Source: a virus
IMG/VR virus record: IMGVR_UViG_3300035698_008087
Span: 1 to 27,892 of that record
Direction: 5' to 3' (one strand)
Length of the DNA stretch: 27,892 bases
Under the pieces are notes generated by a model. It had not been told where the DNA came from and ran no database searches. It worked only from the letters and a program-made list of their open reading frames with translations. A program made the position numbers and the translations under genes. Below, piece by piece: positions 1-5,914 of this stretch (position 1 is its first letter; every line of letters starts with the position of its first letter).

Positions 1-2
1 AA

Positions 3-623
3 GCTGATAACGCTAAGTTGAGGGAAGAACTTGATAAGGTAACTAAGGATAGAGATGATTTAAAGTCTAATGAAGAGTTATTGGATTATGTGGGTGAGTG
101 CAAGGAACATGGGTATAGTTGGAATACAAGTGAAGAAAAACTTGGCAAGTGTATGTACTGCTTAATTGAAGAAATAGAAGAAGCTAATGAGAACCTAGAG
201 TGGTGGTGTGAGTTGTCTCGTAGAGGATTAAGGGATGCTAAAGGTAATCAAATACACAATAACCTTAAAGAGTATCTTGCTGAGTTGGTTAAGAGTAAAG
301 AGAAATACGGGTTATTAGAAGAAGCTAATATACTTTTATTGGAGAGGGTTCAATCATTCGAGAAGAAGGAGAATGGTTATTTAGAAAAACTGAGAGAAAA
401 ATATACATTGGTTGAGAAACTAGGAGATTTACAGCACCGATATAATGCACTCAATGAGAGGATAACGGTAGAGAATATAAAAAGTGCTATTAAGTACGCT
501 AAGAATGATGATGGTGAACATAACGCATTTGAAGAAATAGTGAATGGTTTGATATTAAAAGATTATGGTTTGGATTTATTAGCACAGTCGGTAGTCCAAT
601 CAATCAAGGTTAAAGGAGAGTAG
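3..623 (+). CDS. Coiled-coil protein, 5' end probably cut by the window edge
   Basis: The frame is open from the first bases, so the true start is probably upstream; within the window a TTG at 18 is the first possible start and has no convincing ribosome binding site. The product is rich in Glu and Lys and mostly predicted helical, with heptad-like stretches near both ends, as in coiled coils. A Cys-x2-His...Cys-x2-Cys pattern about 30-50 residues in (CKEH ... CMYC) could bind zinc. It ends with TAG at 621-623, four bases before the next start, in a row of co-directional small genes. I do not recognise the family. It may be an accessory phage protein. Confidence 0.6.
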   Translation, partial: ADNAKLREELDKVTKDRDDLKSNEELLDYVGECKEHGYSWNTSEEKLGKCMYCLIEEIEEANENLEWWCELSRRGLRDAKGNQIHNNLKEYLAELVKSKEKYGLLEEANILLLERVQSFEKKENGYLEKLREKYTLVEKLGDLQHRYNALNERITVENIKSAIKYAKNDDGEHNAFEEIVNGLILKDYGLDLLAQSVVQSIKVKGE

Positions 624-626
624 GTT

Positions 627-770
627 ATGGGTAATGAAATAGATAATATTTTTGAACATGAACATGAGGAAGAAGAAAAATGTATTTGCGAAGATTGCGG
701 AGAAACAAAATATTTACAATTTGGGGTATGTATAAAATGTGGCGGGAATGTTATAGAGGTAGAAGATTAA
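627..770 (+). CDS. Small zinc-ribbon protein, 47 aa
   Basis: ATG at 627 follows AAGGAGAG with good spacing and comes 3 bases after the preceding stop. The 47-residue product has an acidic, His/Glu-rich N-terminal third and then a four-cysteine zinc-ribbon pattern, CxCEDC ... CIKCGG, with about 13 residues between the knuckles. It ends in an acidic tail. Such mini zinc ribbons are common in phage early regions and often contact nucleic acid or RNA polymerase, but no specific role can be read here. Support comes from the ribosome binding site, the tight packing and the paired CxxC motifs. Confidence 0.7.
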   Translation: MGNEIDNIFEHEHEEEEKCICEDCGETKYLQFGVCIKCGGNVIEVED

Positions 771-778
771 GTCAATCT

Positions 779-796
779 CTAACAAGTAGTTCTAAA
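779..796 (+). repeat. 18-bp direct repeat, copy 1
   Basis: CTAACAAGTAGTTCTAAA lies in the 39-bp gap just upstream of the ribosome binding site of the gene at 810. An identical copy is at 1073-1090, also just upstream of a ribosome binding site. The copies are 294 bp apart. Confidence 0.9.
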
Positions 797-809
797 TAAG
801 GGGTAGGAT

Positions 810-1076
810 ATGGATAAAAAATTATTAGTTGAAAAAGTAGCAGCAGGGCTTAGAAAGATAAAGCAAATTCCAGATTATATGTTGTTTATAGATAATAGCG
901 AGGATTGGACTTGGGATGAAGCATCAATATTAGATATACCAGTAAGACACACAGGCGGTGATGTGATATTTCGTCCTTATGGTGATAGCGACTGCCCATT
1001 TATTCCTTGTTTTAATAGTCCTGTAGATAGTATGGTTAATGCTAATTTTGCTCGTGGTTATTATGAAGAGGGCTAA
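810..1076 (+). CDS. Hypothetical protein, 88 aa
   Basis: ATG at 810 is preceded by AAGGGGTAGG. The 88-residue product starts with a short amphipathic Lys-rich helix, then an aromatic, acidic middle part (a Trp-x-Trp-Asp-Glu motif) and a C-terminal part with a Cys-Pro-Phe-Ile-Pro-Cys motif. No signal peptide or membrane segment is seen. Its stop codon lies inside the second copy of the 18-bp repeat. I do not recognise the family. It belongs to the early accessory run and may be unique to this phage group. Confidence 0.65.
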   Translation: MDKKLLVEKVAAGLRKIKQIPDYMLFIDNSEDWTWDEASILDIPVRHTGGDVIFRPYGDSDCPFIPCFNSPVDSMVNANFARGYYEEG

Positions 1077-1090
1077 CAAGTAGTTCTAAA
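1073..1090 (+). repeat. 18-bp direct repeat, copy 2
   Basis: This is identical over 18 bases to 779-796. Its TAA (1074-1076) serves as the stop codon of the 88-aa gene, and it ends a few bases before the AAAGGAG of the next start. Confidence 0.9.
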
Positions 1091-1105
1091 CCAAAGGAGT
1101 AAGTA

Positions 1106-1183
1106 ATGGAAAAACTACACGACGATTTAAATAACCATGCTTTACATAAGATGATACATAGGGAGGGAGATGGTGATGAATAA
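1106..1183 (+). CDS. Very small ORF, 25 aa
   Basis: ATG at 1106 follows CAAAGGAGTAAGTA, a good ribosome binding site with nothing else to serve. The 25-residue product is rich in His, Asp and Glu (MEKLHDDLNNHALHK...). Its 3' end carries the GGGAGGG Shine-Dalgarno of the next gene and overlaps it by 8 bases, so it may act as a translated leader coupling the two. Too short for a family call. Confidence 0.45.
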   Translation: MEKLHDDLNNHALHKMIHREGDGDE

Positions 1184-1574
1184 AGAGGAACTAATTAGAG
1201 CTAGAGAGATAGTTAGAAAAGGTAGATATGAAGTCACATGGGATGATGAAAGTAGTAAGAAATATAGAGATGCCCTTCAATTGTTATTAGACCTAGCAGA
1301 CCTCCACATTAAGTGTGGGGAACTATTTGGGGAGAGGGAAGTTGATTACGACCACAATGGAGTAACTTTTGTAGAGAGTTTGACTGATTGGCAAGAAGGC
1401 TCTAATTATAGGCTTGATGAATGCACAGCTATACTAGCTAAGAAGGTAGGAAACTTAGGGGTAGTGGCTCAGGCTTATTGTACTAAGAGGAATGAACACA
1501 AAGTATTAGACCCTGACTTATTAGAGGATATTATCAAGGTATTAACCAACCACTTTCTAGGAGAGGAGGGATAA
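1176..1574 (+). CDS. Hypothetical protein, about 132 aa
   Basis: Two in-frame ATGs exist, at 1170 and 1176. The GGAGG at 1162-1166 lies 3 bases from the first but 9 from the second, so 1176 is preferred. The product looks soluble and alpha-helical and is rich in charged residues. It has Cys at three scattered positions and no recognisable motif, signal peptide or membrane helix. It ends TAATG, overlapping the following start by one base, which implies translational coupling. Family unknown. Confidence 0.7.
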   Translation: MNKEELIRAREIVRKGRYEVTWDDESSKKYRDALQLLLDLADLHIKCGELFGEREVDYDHNGVTFVESLTDWQEGSNYRLDECTAILAKKVGNLGVVAQAYCTKRNEHKVLDPDLLEDIIKVLTNHFLGEEG

Positions 1575-1720
1575 TGATAAGTGATAAAGTAATGGTAGGA
1601 TTTTTAATAGCATACTTCCTATTATCAATAGTGTGCTTGTTTGAGAAGAACTATCCTAGAGCATTATACTGGGTAAGTGCAGGGTTAATCACTAGCTCTG
1701 TGTTATGGGGGATGAAATGA
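1574..1720 (+). CDS. Small membrane protein with two hydrophobic segments, 48 aa
   Basis: ATG at 1574 overlaps the preceding TAA by one base and follows GAGAGGAGGG, a strong ribosome binding site. The 48 residues contain two hydrophobic stretches (about residues 6-22 and 31-46) separated by a short charged turn (FEKNYPRA), a hairpin membrane topology. Its TGA overlaps the next ATG as ATGA at 1717-1720. Small two-helix membrane proteins in phages include holins and superinfection-exclusion factors, but the location among DNA-metabolism genes, away from the late operon, gives no reason to choose. Confidence 0.65.
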   Translation: MISDKVMVGFLIAYFLLSIVCLFEKNYPRALYWVSAGLITSSVLWGMK

Positions 1721-2268
1721 AGAAATATCAAATAATATATGCAGACCCACCTTGGAAGTATCAAGGTAAAATGATGAATAGCTCAGTAACTGACCATTAC
1801 GATTGGGCAAAATTAGAAGATATTTGCAAAATTCCAATTAAAGAAATTGCAGATGATAATTGTATTCTTTTTATGTGGGTAACTATGCCAAAACTCAATG
1901 AGTTTATACAGGTAGTTACTGCGTGGGGATTTGAGTACAAGAGTTGTGCTTTTGTATGGGTAAAAATGAATAAAAAGGCTACTGATACTTATTTTATGGG
2001 GCAAGGTAGATGGACAAGGGCTAACCCTGAGATATGTATTTTAGCTACAAAAGGAAAACCCAAAAGATTGTCAGCAGGGGTTAGACAGTTAATAGCATCT
2101 CCAATAAGAAAACATTCACAAAAACCAGATGAAGTTAAAGATAGAATAATTAAACTTGTTGGAGATTTACCACGCATAGAACTCTTTGCAAGAGAGAAAA
2201 CAGAAGGCTGGGATGTATGGGGTAACGAGGTAGAAAGTGATATAGAATTAACTAAGGAGAAACCATGA
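1717..2268 (+). CDS. MT-A70 family adenine-specific DNA methyltransferase
   Basis: The 183-residue product opens with the signature YADPPWKY. The DPPW catalytic motif defines N6-adenine methyltransferases of the MT-A70 family, which transfer a methyl group from S-adenosylmethionine to adenine. Further family features are FMWVTMP, the FVWVK strand and a C-terminal PEICILATKGKP block followed by SPIRKHSQKPDEV and IELFAR. Start 1717 is chosen over 1705 because it forms an ATGA overlap with the upstream gene and has GGGGG before it. No restriction enzyme is adjacent, so it is probably an orphan phage methylase that masks the phage DNA or alters gene control. Length fits short phage members. The target sequence cannot be predicted. 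Confidence 0.9.
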   Translation: MKKYQIIYADPPWKYQGKMMNSSVTDHYDWAKLEDICKIPIKEIADDNCILFMWVTMPKLNEFIQVVTAWGFEYKSCAFVWVKMNKKATDTYFMGQGRWTRANPEICILATKGKPKRLSAGVRQLIASPIRKHSQKPDEVKDRIIKLVGDLPRIELFAREKTEGWDVWGNEVESDIELTKEKP

Positions 2269-2570
2269 CACAACCAAAGAAGGTTATATTGAGTGAGTTG
2301 TTGGGGAGTGATATGATAGAGCCAATGCCAATAAAAGAACATTTATACGGCAGCGATTACAACTTCCAAGCACATACATATAATGAAGTTATTGACAAAT
2401 TTAATTCTAAAGACCTAGCCCCATACATAGAGAAGTATAATAGAGATAATGGATACTATCATAAAGATGATATAATTAAGATCATCTCACTCAACCAAGA
2501 ATTAATAGATGGTGGCATGGATAGATTAGGGGCGTTAGATTTAGCGTTTAAAAGTGTGAGAAAACAATGA
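2265..2570 (+). CDS. Hypothetical protein, 101 aa
   Basis: It starts in an ATGA overlap with the methyltransferase gene and ends in an ATGA overlap with the next, so it is translationally coupled on both sides. It has an aromatic-rich middle (YGSDYNFQAHTYNEV) and a helical C-terminus ending in basic residues. There are no cysteines, signal peptide or membrane segment. No family recognised. Its position between a DNA methylase and a nucleotide hydrolase makes a DNA-metabolism role plausible but unproven. Confidence 0.7.
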   Translation: MTQPKKVILSELLGSDMIEPMPIKEHLYGSDYNFQAHTYNEVIDKFNSKDLAPYIEKYNRDNGYYHKDDIIKIISLNQELIDGGMDRLGALDLAFKSVRKQ

Positions 2571-2851
2571 AAAATGACGAAGGCAAGTTAATGTATAATC
2601 TCTTCCCTGCTGATGTAATGAAAGAAATCGTTAAAGTATTGACATTTGGCGCCGGCAAATATACGCCTAATAATTGGAAGCAAGTTGTTACTGCGGAGCC
2701 GAGTAGATATAAAAATGCTTTGATGCGGCATTATGAAGCATATAGACTAGGGGAAAAATGCGATCCTGAAACAAAACTACACCATTTAGCGCATATGCTG
2801 TGCTGCGGAATATTTTTATTATGGTATGAACTCAATAAAGAGGAGAAGTAA
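2567..2851 (+). CDS. dATP/dGTP diphosphohydrolase-like protein (DUF5664, MazG-like all-alpha)
   Basis: The 94-residue product matches the family pattern well from memory: an N-terminal 'K..y.LfPadvmkEi..vLtfGA.KY....W' block, then 'RY..AlmRHyeAy..Ge..DpEt.lHHLAHm.c..fLLw'. The Glu, Arg and His-His-Leu-Ala-His residues correspond to the conserved metal and nucleotide-handling positions of small phage dATP/dGTP hydrolases related to MazZ. These enzymes remove pyrophosphate from purine dNTPs, in some phages to supply diaminopurine synthesis. There is no PurZ-like gene in this window, so pool balancing is the safer reading. The start overlaps the preceding stop (ATGA). Confidence 0.8.
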   Translation: MKNDEGKLMYNLFPADVMKEIVKVLTFGAGKYTPNNWKQVVTAEPSRYKNALMRHYEAYRLGEKCDPETKLHHLAHMLCCGIFLLWYELNKEEK

Positions 2852-2852
2852 C

Positions 2853-2996
2853 TTGATAGGAATAATTGTTTTAATGGTTAATAGAGTAGATATAATAAAA
2901 GCTGAATATATTAAAGATGGGAAACGATACAGAGGATATGTTGGGCTTAAAAGTGACAACCCTGATTGGGAAGTTCAACTATGTGAGGAGATTTAA
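2853..2996 (+). CDS. Small hypothetical protein, 47 aa
   Basis: TTG at 2853 lies one base after the preceding stop and 5 bases after AGGAGAAG, so a TTG start is likely; an ATG 21 bases further in is an alternative. The product has a short hydrophobic N-terminus (residues 2-9) and then a charged segment with an alternating pattern (IIKAEYIKDGKRYRGYVGL) like a small beta-sheet. It ends just before the next gene. Family unknown. Confidence 0.5.
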   Translation: MIGIIVLMVNRVDIIKAEYIKDGKRYRGYVGLKSDNPDWEVQLCEEI

Positions 2997-3000
2997 TTAA

Positions 3001-3126
3001 ATGGCTCATAGTTTTAGAAATTTCACAGGGAAGAAAAAAGGGAAAAGAAAAACTCGCAAAGGATTGTCTCGTAAACAACGTAAACTTAAACAAGGAACTT
3101 CTAATGATAAATATAAGGAGAATTAA
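3001..3126 (+). CDS. Very basic small protein, 41 aa
   Basis: ATG at 3001 comes 10 bases after a GGAG. Of 41 residues about 17 are Lys or Arg, mostly in [20 protein letters not shown]. There is no Cys and only two aromatic residues. Such a composition suggests a nucleic-acid-binding or nucleoid-like peptide, or simply a ribosomal-protein-like tail. It fits without a gap between its neighbours (stop 3126, next start 3129), which supports it being a real gene. Confidence 0.55.
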   Translation: MAHSFRNFTGKKKGKRKTRKGLSRKQRKLKQGTSNDKYKEN

Positions 3127-3128
3127 TT

Positions 3129-3383
3129 ATGGGACAAGTACCTTGCGCATTATGTAAGCATCCAGAAACAAGGGTGATTGATTCAAGAGTAACCAAAAAT
3201 GGTAGTATAAGACGTAGACGGCAATGCACATTCTGTAAGCAGCGATATACTACTTACGAAGTTACAAAAATGTATCTAGTTAGTATGAAAAAAATATGTG
3301 CCCGCATGCAAAGAACATTAGATTTCATTTTCAAAGAAGGGTTTAAAAAGACTCAGATTGCCAGACTAAATGAAGATAAATAA
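3129..3383 (+). CDS. NrdR-like zinc-ribbon protein lacking the ATP-cone
   Basis: The first 45 residues closely follow the N-terminal zinc ribbon of the ribonucleotide reductase repressor NrdR: Cxx[11 protein letters not shown], the Arg-rich SIRRRRQC, a second CxxC and RYTTYE. NrdR is normally about 150 residues, with an ATP-cone that senses dATP/ATP. Here the protein stops at 84, and the remaining 40 residues are basic and helical, with no ATP-cone. A DNA-binding module without the nucleotide sensor could act as a constitutive competitor or repressor at NrdR boxes, or may have been reused for another promoter. ATG at 3129 follows TAAGGAGAATTAATT. No reductase gene is in the window. Confidence 0.8.
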   Translation: MGQVPCALCKHPETRVIDSRVTKNGSIRRRRQCTFCKQRYTTYEVTKMYLVSMKKICARMQRTLDFIFKEGFKKTQIARLNEDK

Positions 3384-3404
3384 ACAACCAATAAAGGAGG
3401 AGTT

Positions 3405-3659
3405 ATGAAAAAATTCATTTTAACATTAACAGTATGTTTTGTACTCGCAGTATTTTTAGGATTAGCAAATGCAGGGGTAGAAATTAGAGAATTGTGTCCT
3501 AAATGTGGTGGTGAGGTTGGAACGCCTGTTCGATATTACAAGGGAAAACAATCAAAGCAATGTAGGGGGTGTCATACTATTTGGCTTAAAAGTGAAGAAA
3601 TAGAAATAAAAGAAAGAATGTTTAACCCTATTTCAGAAAGGTATAAGGAGGAGTTATGA
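3405..3659 (+). CDS. Exported zinc-ribbon protein, 84 aa
   Basis: ATG at 3405 follows AATAAAGGAGGAGTT. Residues 1-23 form a typical signal peptide: a KK start, a long hydrophobic core and an AlaAsnAla cleavage site. The mature part has CPKCGGE and, about 20 residues later, CRGCHTIW, a four-cysteine ribbon. It would be exported and fold round a metal, or around disulphides, outside the cytoplasm. Its last codons overlap the next gene (ATGA at 3656-3659), which also encodes a signal peptide, so the two probably work together at the cell envelope. Function unknown. Confidence 0.7.
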   Translation: MKKFILTLTVCFVLAVFLGLANAGVEIRELCPKCGGEVGTPVRYYKGKQSKQCRGCHTIWLKSEEIEIKERMFNPISERYKEEL

Positions 3660-4468
3660 TAGTATTAGCGCGGATTGCATTGATTTTAATGATTGCGTTT
3701 TGATTTGTCGCATCATCTATTGCATCAGATTTAAACCCTGATATGAAATGTGAGATGGAAAGTCCGTTTTCAATCGAGATTGAAGTGTCAAAAGGGAGCA
3801 TGGATATTGAGTTAAAAGACCCTGACTTACATTTCTTAGACCAGAACTTCAATGTACGCACATCAGATGCAACATTATCGTATCAAAGGGCGTATGTAGT
3901 ACCAAGTTATTCATATAAGAATTTTAATATAAGTTTGCTTTTAGGCTTGAGTGCCTTAGAAGCAGAGTATGATGTTGAGGGTATTGGTGTCAATTTGAAT
4001 GGCGAGGGTTCTCCATCTTATGCCATAGCAGGGGATTTTCAATGTGATATTGATGCTCTCACATCTATTAAAGTGTCTTGTTTAGGTAGATATGAGAAAG
4101 TAGACGCTGATGGGGATTTAAACTTACCTCTTGAGAAGTGGACTAAACCTTATACATATGAACTCACAGGGGTTGAGAATAAAGAGTTGTTAGCTGAGAT
4201 TGCGATAATTAGAAAGATAAAAGATTTCACTATTTTAGGTGGAGTGAGTTACTTAGAGAATTGGGGAACTTTAGATTATGCCCTGAGAAGTAAGATTGAT
4301 TTTACCGGAATCGACCCAAGAGGAATAACTAATATCTCAATGAATCACGATTACGAGAACAAAGATAAGCTCGGTGTTGTATGTGGAGTTGAGTATAAAG
4401 GGTTCTTAGTTAAAGTAAATTTAGTCAATAAAGATGAAGTAACGGTAAGCGGCAGTTATAGATTTTAA
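3656..4468 (+). pseudogene. Outer-membrane beta-barrel protein with an in-frame TGA in its signal peptide
   Basis: A strong AAGGAGGAGTT precedes ATG 3656. Fifteen codons of signal-peptide core follow, then TGA at 3701-3703, and the same frame continues with FVASSIAS, a fitting cleavage region, and the mature protein. The nearest downstream ATG (3743) lacks a ribosome binding site and would lose the signal, so 3656 is the natural start. The mature part has alternating amphipathic strands and ends GSYRF, the aromatic C-terminal signal used by the Bam machinery for outer-membrane barrels. Size (about 245 residues) would suit an 8-10 strand barrel. Phage barrels such as lambda Lom alter the host surface. 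The TGA could be a nonsense mutation, a sequencing error or a readthrough site. Confidence 0.65.
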
Positions 4469-4494
4469 TGTATTAACAATAAAGGAGGTATGTC

Positions 4495-4800
4495 GTGAGT
4501 GACGCAAAGTTACAGCAAATGCAACCATTAGGTGATCGTGTATTAATCCAAATTGCTAAAAGTGAAGAAGTGTCAAAAGGTGGAATCATTATTCCAGAAA
4601 AAGCACAGAAACGCAATACTTTTGGGATAGTAATTGGTAAAGGAGAAGCAGTACAACGGCCTATTGAAATCGGGGACGAAGTGTTCTTTGATAAGTATGG
4701 TGGTCAAGACATCAAGGCTGCTTCATTAGATAGTGAAGAAAAAACAAAGTTCATTCTTATAGGCGAAGAATCTATTTGGATGAAAGTCAATAAAGAATAA
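4495..4800 (+). CDS. groES: GroES-type co-chaperonin (Cpn10)
   Basis: A GTG start at 4495 follows AAAGGAGG. The 101-residue product has the family landmarks in order: PLGDRVLIQ near residue 11, the GroEL-binding mobile loop EEVSKGGIIIP near 24-34, FGIVIGKGEA, IGDEVFFDKYGG and a final IGEESIWMKV strand. Co-chaperonins cap GroEL and close its folding chamber. Phage versions, such as T4 gp31, adapt host GroEL to fold the major capsid protein. Here it sits at the 3' end of the accessory run, next to the strong terminator and facing the virion operon, and a capsid-folding role is a reasonable inference. No groEL is present, so host GroEL would be the partner. Confidence 0.92.
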   Translation: MSDAKLQQMQPLGDRVLIQIAKSEEVSKGGIIIPEKAQKRNTFGIVIGKGEAVQRPIEIGDEVFFDKYGGQDIKAASLDSEEKTKFILIGEESIWMKVNKE

Positions 4801-4806
4801 TATTAA

Positions 4807-4844
4807 GTAGAAGAGGCCCCTAAACACTAGGGGCCTTTTTCTAC
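4807..4844 (+). terminator. Intrinsic terminator between the two convergent operons
   Basis: AGGCCCCTA (4814-4822), loop AACAC, TAGGGGCCT (4828-4836) then T4: a 9-bp GC-rich stem followed by U residues on the + strand. The stem can be lengthened to about 16 bp, with GTAGAA pairing to TTCTAC. It begins 7 bp after the groES stop. Read from the minus strand the hairpin also forms but lacks a good T run, so it serves mainly the + operon. Confidence 0.92.
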
Positions 4845-4853
4845 TCTATGGCA

Positions 4854-5075
4854 CTACACATCTTTTGTTTTGTCGATTAAGCGATTAATCTTTGTAGAAA
4901 ATGTAAGCAGTCCTATTGGTAAAAGGTACTTATATGCTTGCATAGCAACTTCTGGTGAAATCATAGTCTTATCGACTGCTGCTTCTATTAGCATATACAC
5001 AAACACCACAAGGAATGTTTTCTTTCCCACTAAGAATTTTTTCACCTTGTTAATCATGTCGCCTATTTTAATCAT
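4854..5075 (-). CDS. Small membrane protein, holin-like, 73 aa
   Basis: ATG at 5075 follows CTAGGAGGAAACA and overlaps the upstream gene by 8 bases. It has a basic amphipathic N-terminus, a hydrophobic segment (about 21-35), a short polar turn, a second moderately hydrophobic segment (about 47-60) and a charged C-terminus. It is the last gene of the late operon, after the tail-tip genes, beside another one-helix protein and a lipoprotein: the usual place of a lysis cassette. Holin is the best guess, from size, topology and position only. No conserved holin motif is recognised. Confidence 0.6.
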   Translation of the reverse strand: MIKIGDMINKVKKFLVGKKTFLVVFVYMLIEAAVDKTMISPEVAMQAYKYLLPIGLLTFSTKINRLIDKTKDV

Positions 5076-5367
5076 TGTTTCCTCCTAGTTTTGGCGGAAG
5101 CTGTAGTGCTTCTGCGCTAATAAGGTTACTTAACTTAAATAAAGTATTGTTGATTTTTTTATACTGTTTATAATTCAAACTTCCAAATTCTCTGAGTTTA
5201 GTAAATGAAACGTCCTCTTCATCTATTTCGTATTTTTCTGCTAAGTGCGTAATAATCTTATTCAATGCTAAGTACTGTTTATAATTAAATGCTTTTACAG
5301 CTTTCATTTCTTGCAATAAATAAGCGCAGTCATTATTAGATAAAATTATTTGCATTTCTTCTGACAT
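5068..5367 (-). CDS. Hypothetical protein with an internal repeat, about 99 aa
   Basis: A possible ATG at 5382 overlaps the upstream stop, but ATG 5367 lies 9 bases after a GGAG and is preferred. Two similar helical units are visible, 'FNYKQYLALNKIITHLAEK' and 'LNYKQYKKINNTLFKLSNL', each following a turn and about 40 residues apart, so the protein looks like a duplicated helical hairpin. No signal peptide or membrane helix. It lies between two membrane proteins in the putative lysis region. Family unknown. Confidence 0.65.
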   Translation of the reverse strand: MSEEMQIILSNNDCAYLLQEMKAVKAFNYKQYLALNKIITHLAEKYEIDEEDVSFTKLREFGSLNYKQYKKINNTLFKLSNLISAEALQLPPKLGGNND

Positions 5368-5381
5368 GATATTACGCTCCA

Positions 5382-5648
5382 TTAAGGTGTTTTAACATAG
5401 ATTATATAAGCTAGTATAAGGCCTAATAATCCCCATTGCAACAACACATGTGCAGCTACACGATTATTTTTTGTTGTTAACCCTTCAGTTTCACCGTTTC
5501 CAAAAACTACTGTGTGCATTAAATCTTTAAACTCTTTAATATCTAACATAGCAACTTTTATTTCAGCGATATCAATGCGCATTTCATTAATGGTTGTAAA
5601 TAATCCGCCTATTATTTCGTCATGTTGAGTGCATTTTTCTGGCGCCAT
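5382..5648 (-). CDS. XhlA-like membrane-anchored coiled-coil protein, 88 aa
   Basis: The N-terminal part starts with a Cys-x2-His-Asp-Glu motif and a coiled-coil stretch (about 8-45, IGGLFTTINEMRIDIAEIKV...). It ends with one transmembrane helix (about 67-84) and a short tail. This cytoplasmic coiled coil plus C-terminal membrane anchor is the layout of XhlA/haemolysin-type proteins that accompany phage holins. ATG at 5648 follows GTAAGGAGAAGTT. With the neighbours on either side it suggests a lysis or membrane-docking function. The family assignment rests on architecture, not on a firm motif. Confidence 0.6.
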   Translation of the reverse strand: MAPEKCTQHDEIIGGLFTTINEMRIDIAEIKVAMLDIKEFKDLMHTVVFGNGETEGLTTKNNRVAAHVLLQWGLLGLILAYIIYVKTP

Positions 5649-5665
5649 AACTTCTCCTTACGCTT

Positions 5666-5914
5666 TTATTTCTTGGTTTTTTTTTCATAACACTCTCTTA
5701 AATAAGATGGTAGAACCCTATATTCTTGTGCAGTAATTTCATTTTTTAAATTATAATATGCTGGATGGTTTGAAATAAAAACAAGATTCTCCTTTTTAAA
5801 ATAGTGCCTATTTTCAAAACTGAGTCGACTTTTGAAATCGTTGCTTCTTACAGGAGTAGAAGTGACACATCCGGAACAAAAAACCAACACTAAAATTATG
5901 ATTACTTTTTTCAT
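5666..5914 (-). CDS. Small lipoprotein, candidate outer spanin (Rz1-like), 82 aa
   Basis: ATG 5914 overlaps the preceding TGA by one base (TGATG). A longer frame to 5962 exists but starts inside the upstream gene, without reason. The product begins MKKVIIILVLVFCSGC, a lipoprotein signal with the modified Cys at residue 14, followed by Val-Thr-Ser-Thr-Pro. The mature part of about 68 residues is polar and basic, with several aromatic residues. A late-operon lipoprotein next to holin-like genes may be the outer-membrane spanin component. No partner inner-membrane spanin is clear, though the XhlA-like protein is a possible companion. Confidence 0.6.
   Translation of the reverse strand: MKKVIIILVLVFCSGCVTSTPVRSNDFKSRLSFENRHYFKKENLVFISNHPAYYNLKNEITAQEYRVLPSYLRECYEKKTKK

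Noticed and set aside
3656-3703. A separate 15-residue peptide gene ending at TGA 3701
   Set aside because: The peptide is a signal-peptide core that continues logically in the same frame into the barrel, so an interrupted gene explains it better.
4807-4844. Fully bidirectional terminator
   Set aside because: The stem is symmetric, but on the minus strand it is followed by CTTCTACTTAAT with no U run, so strong termination of the late operon is doubtful.
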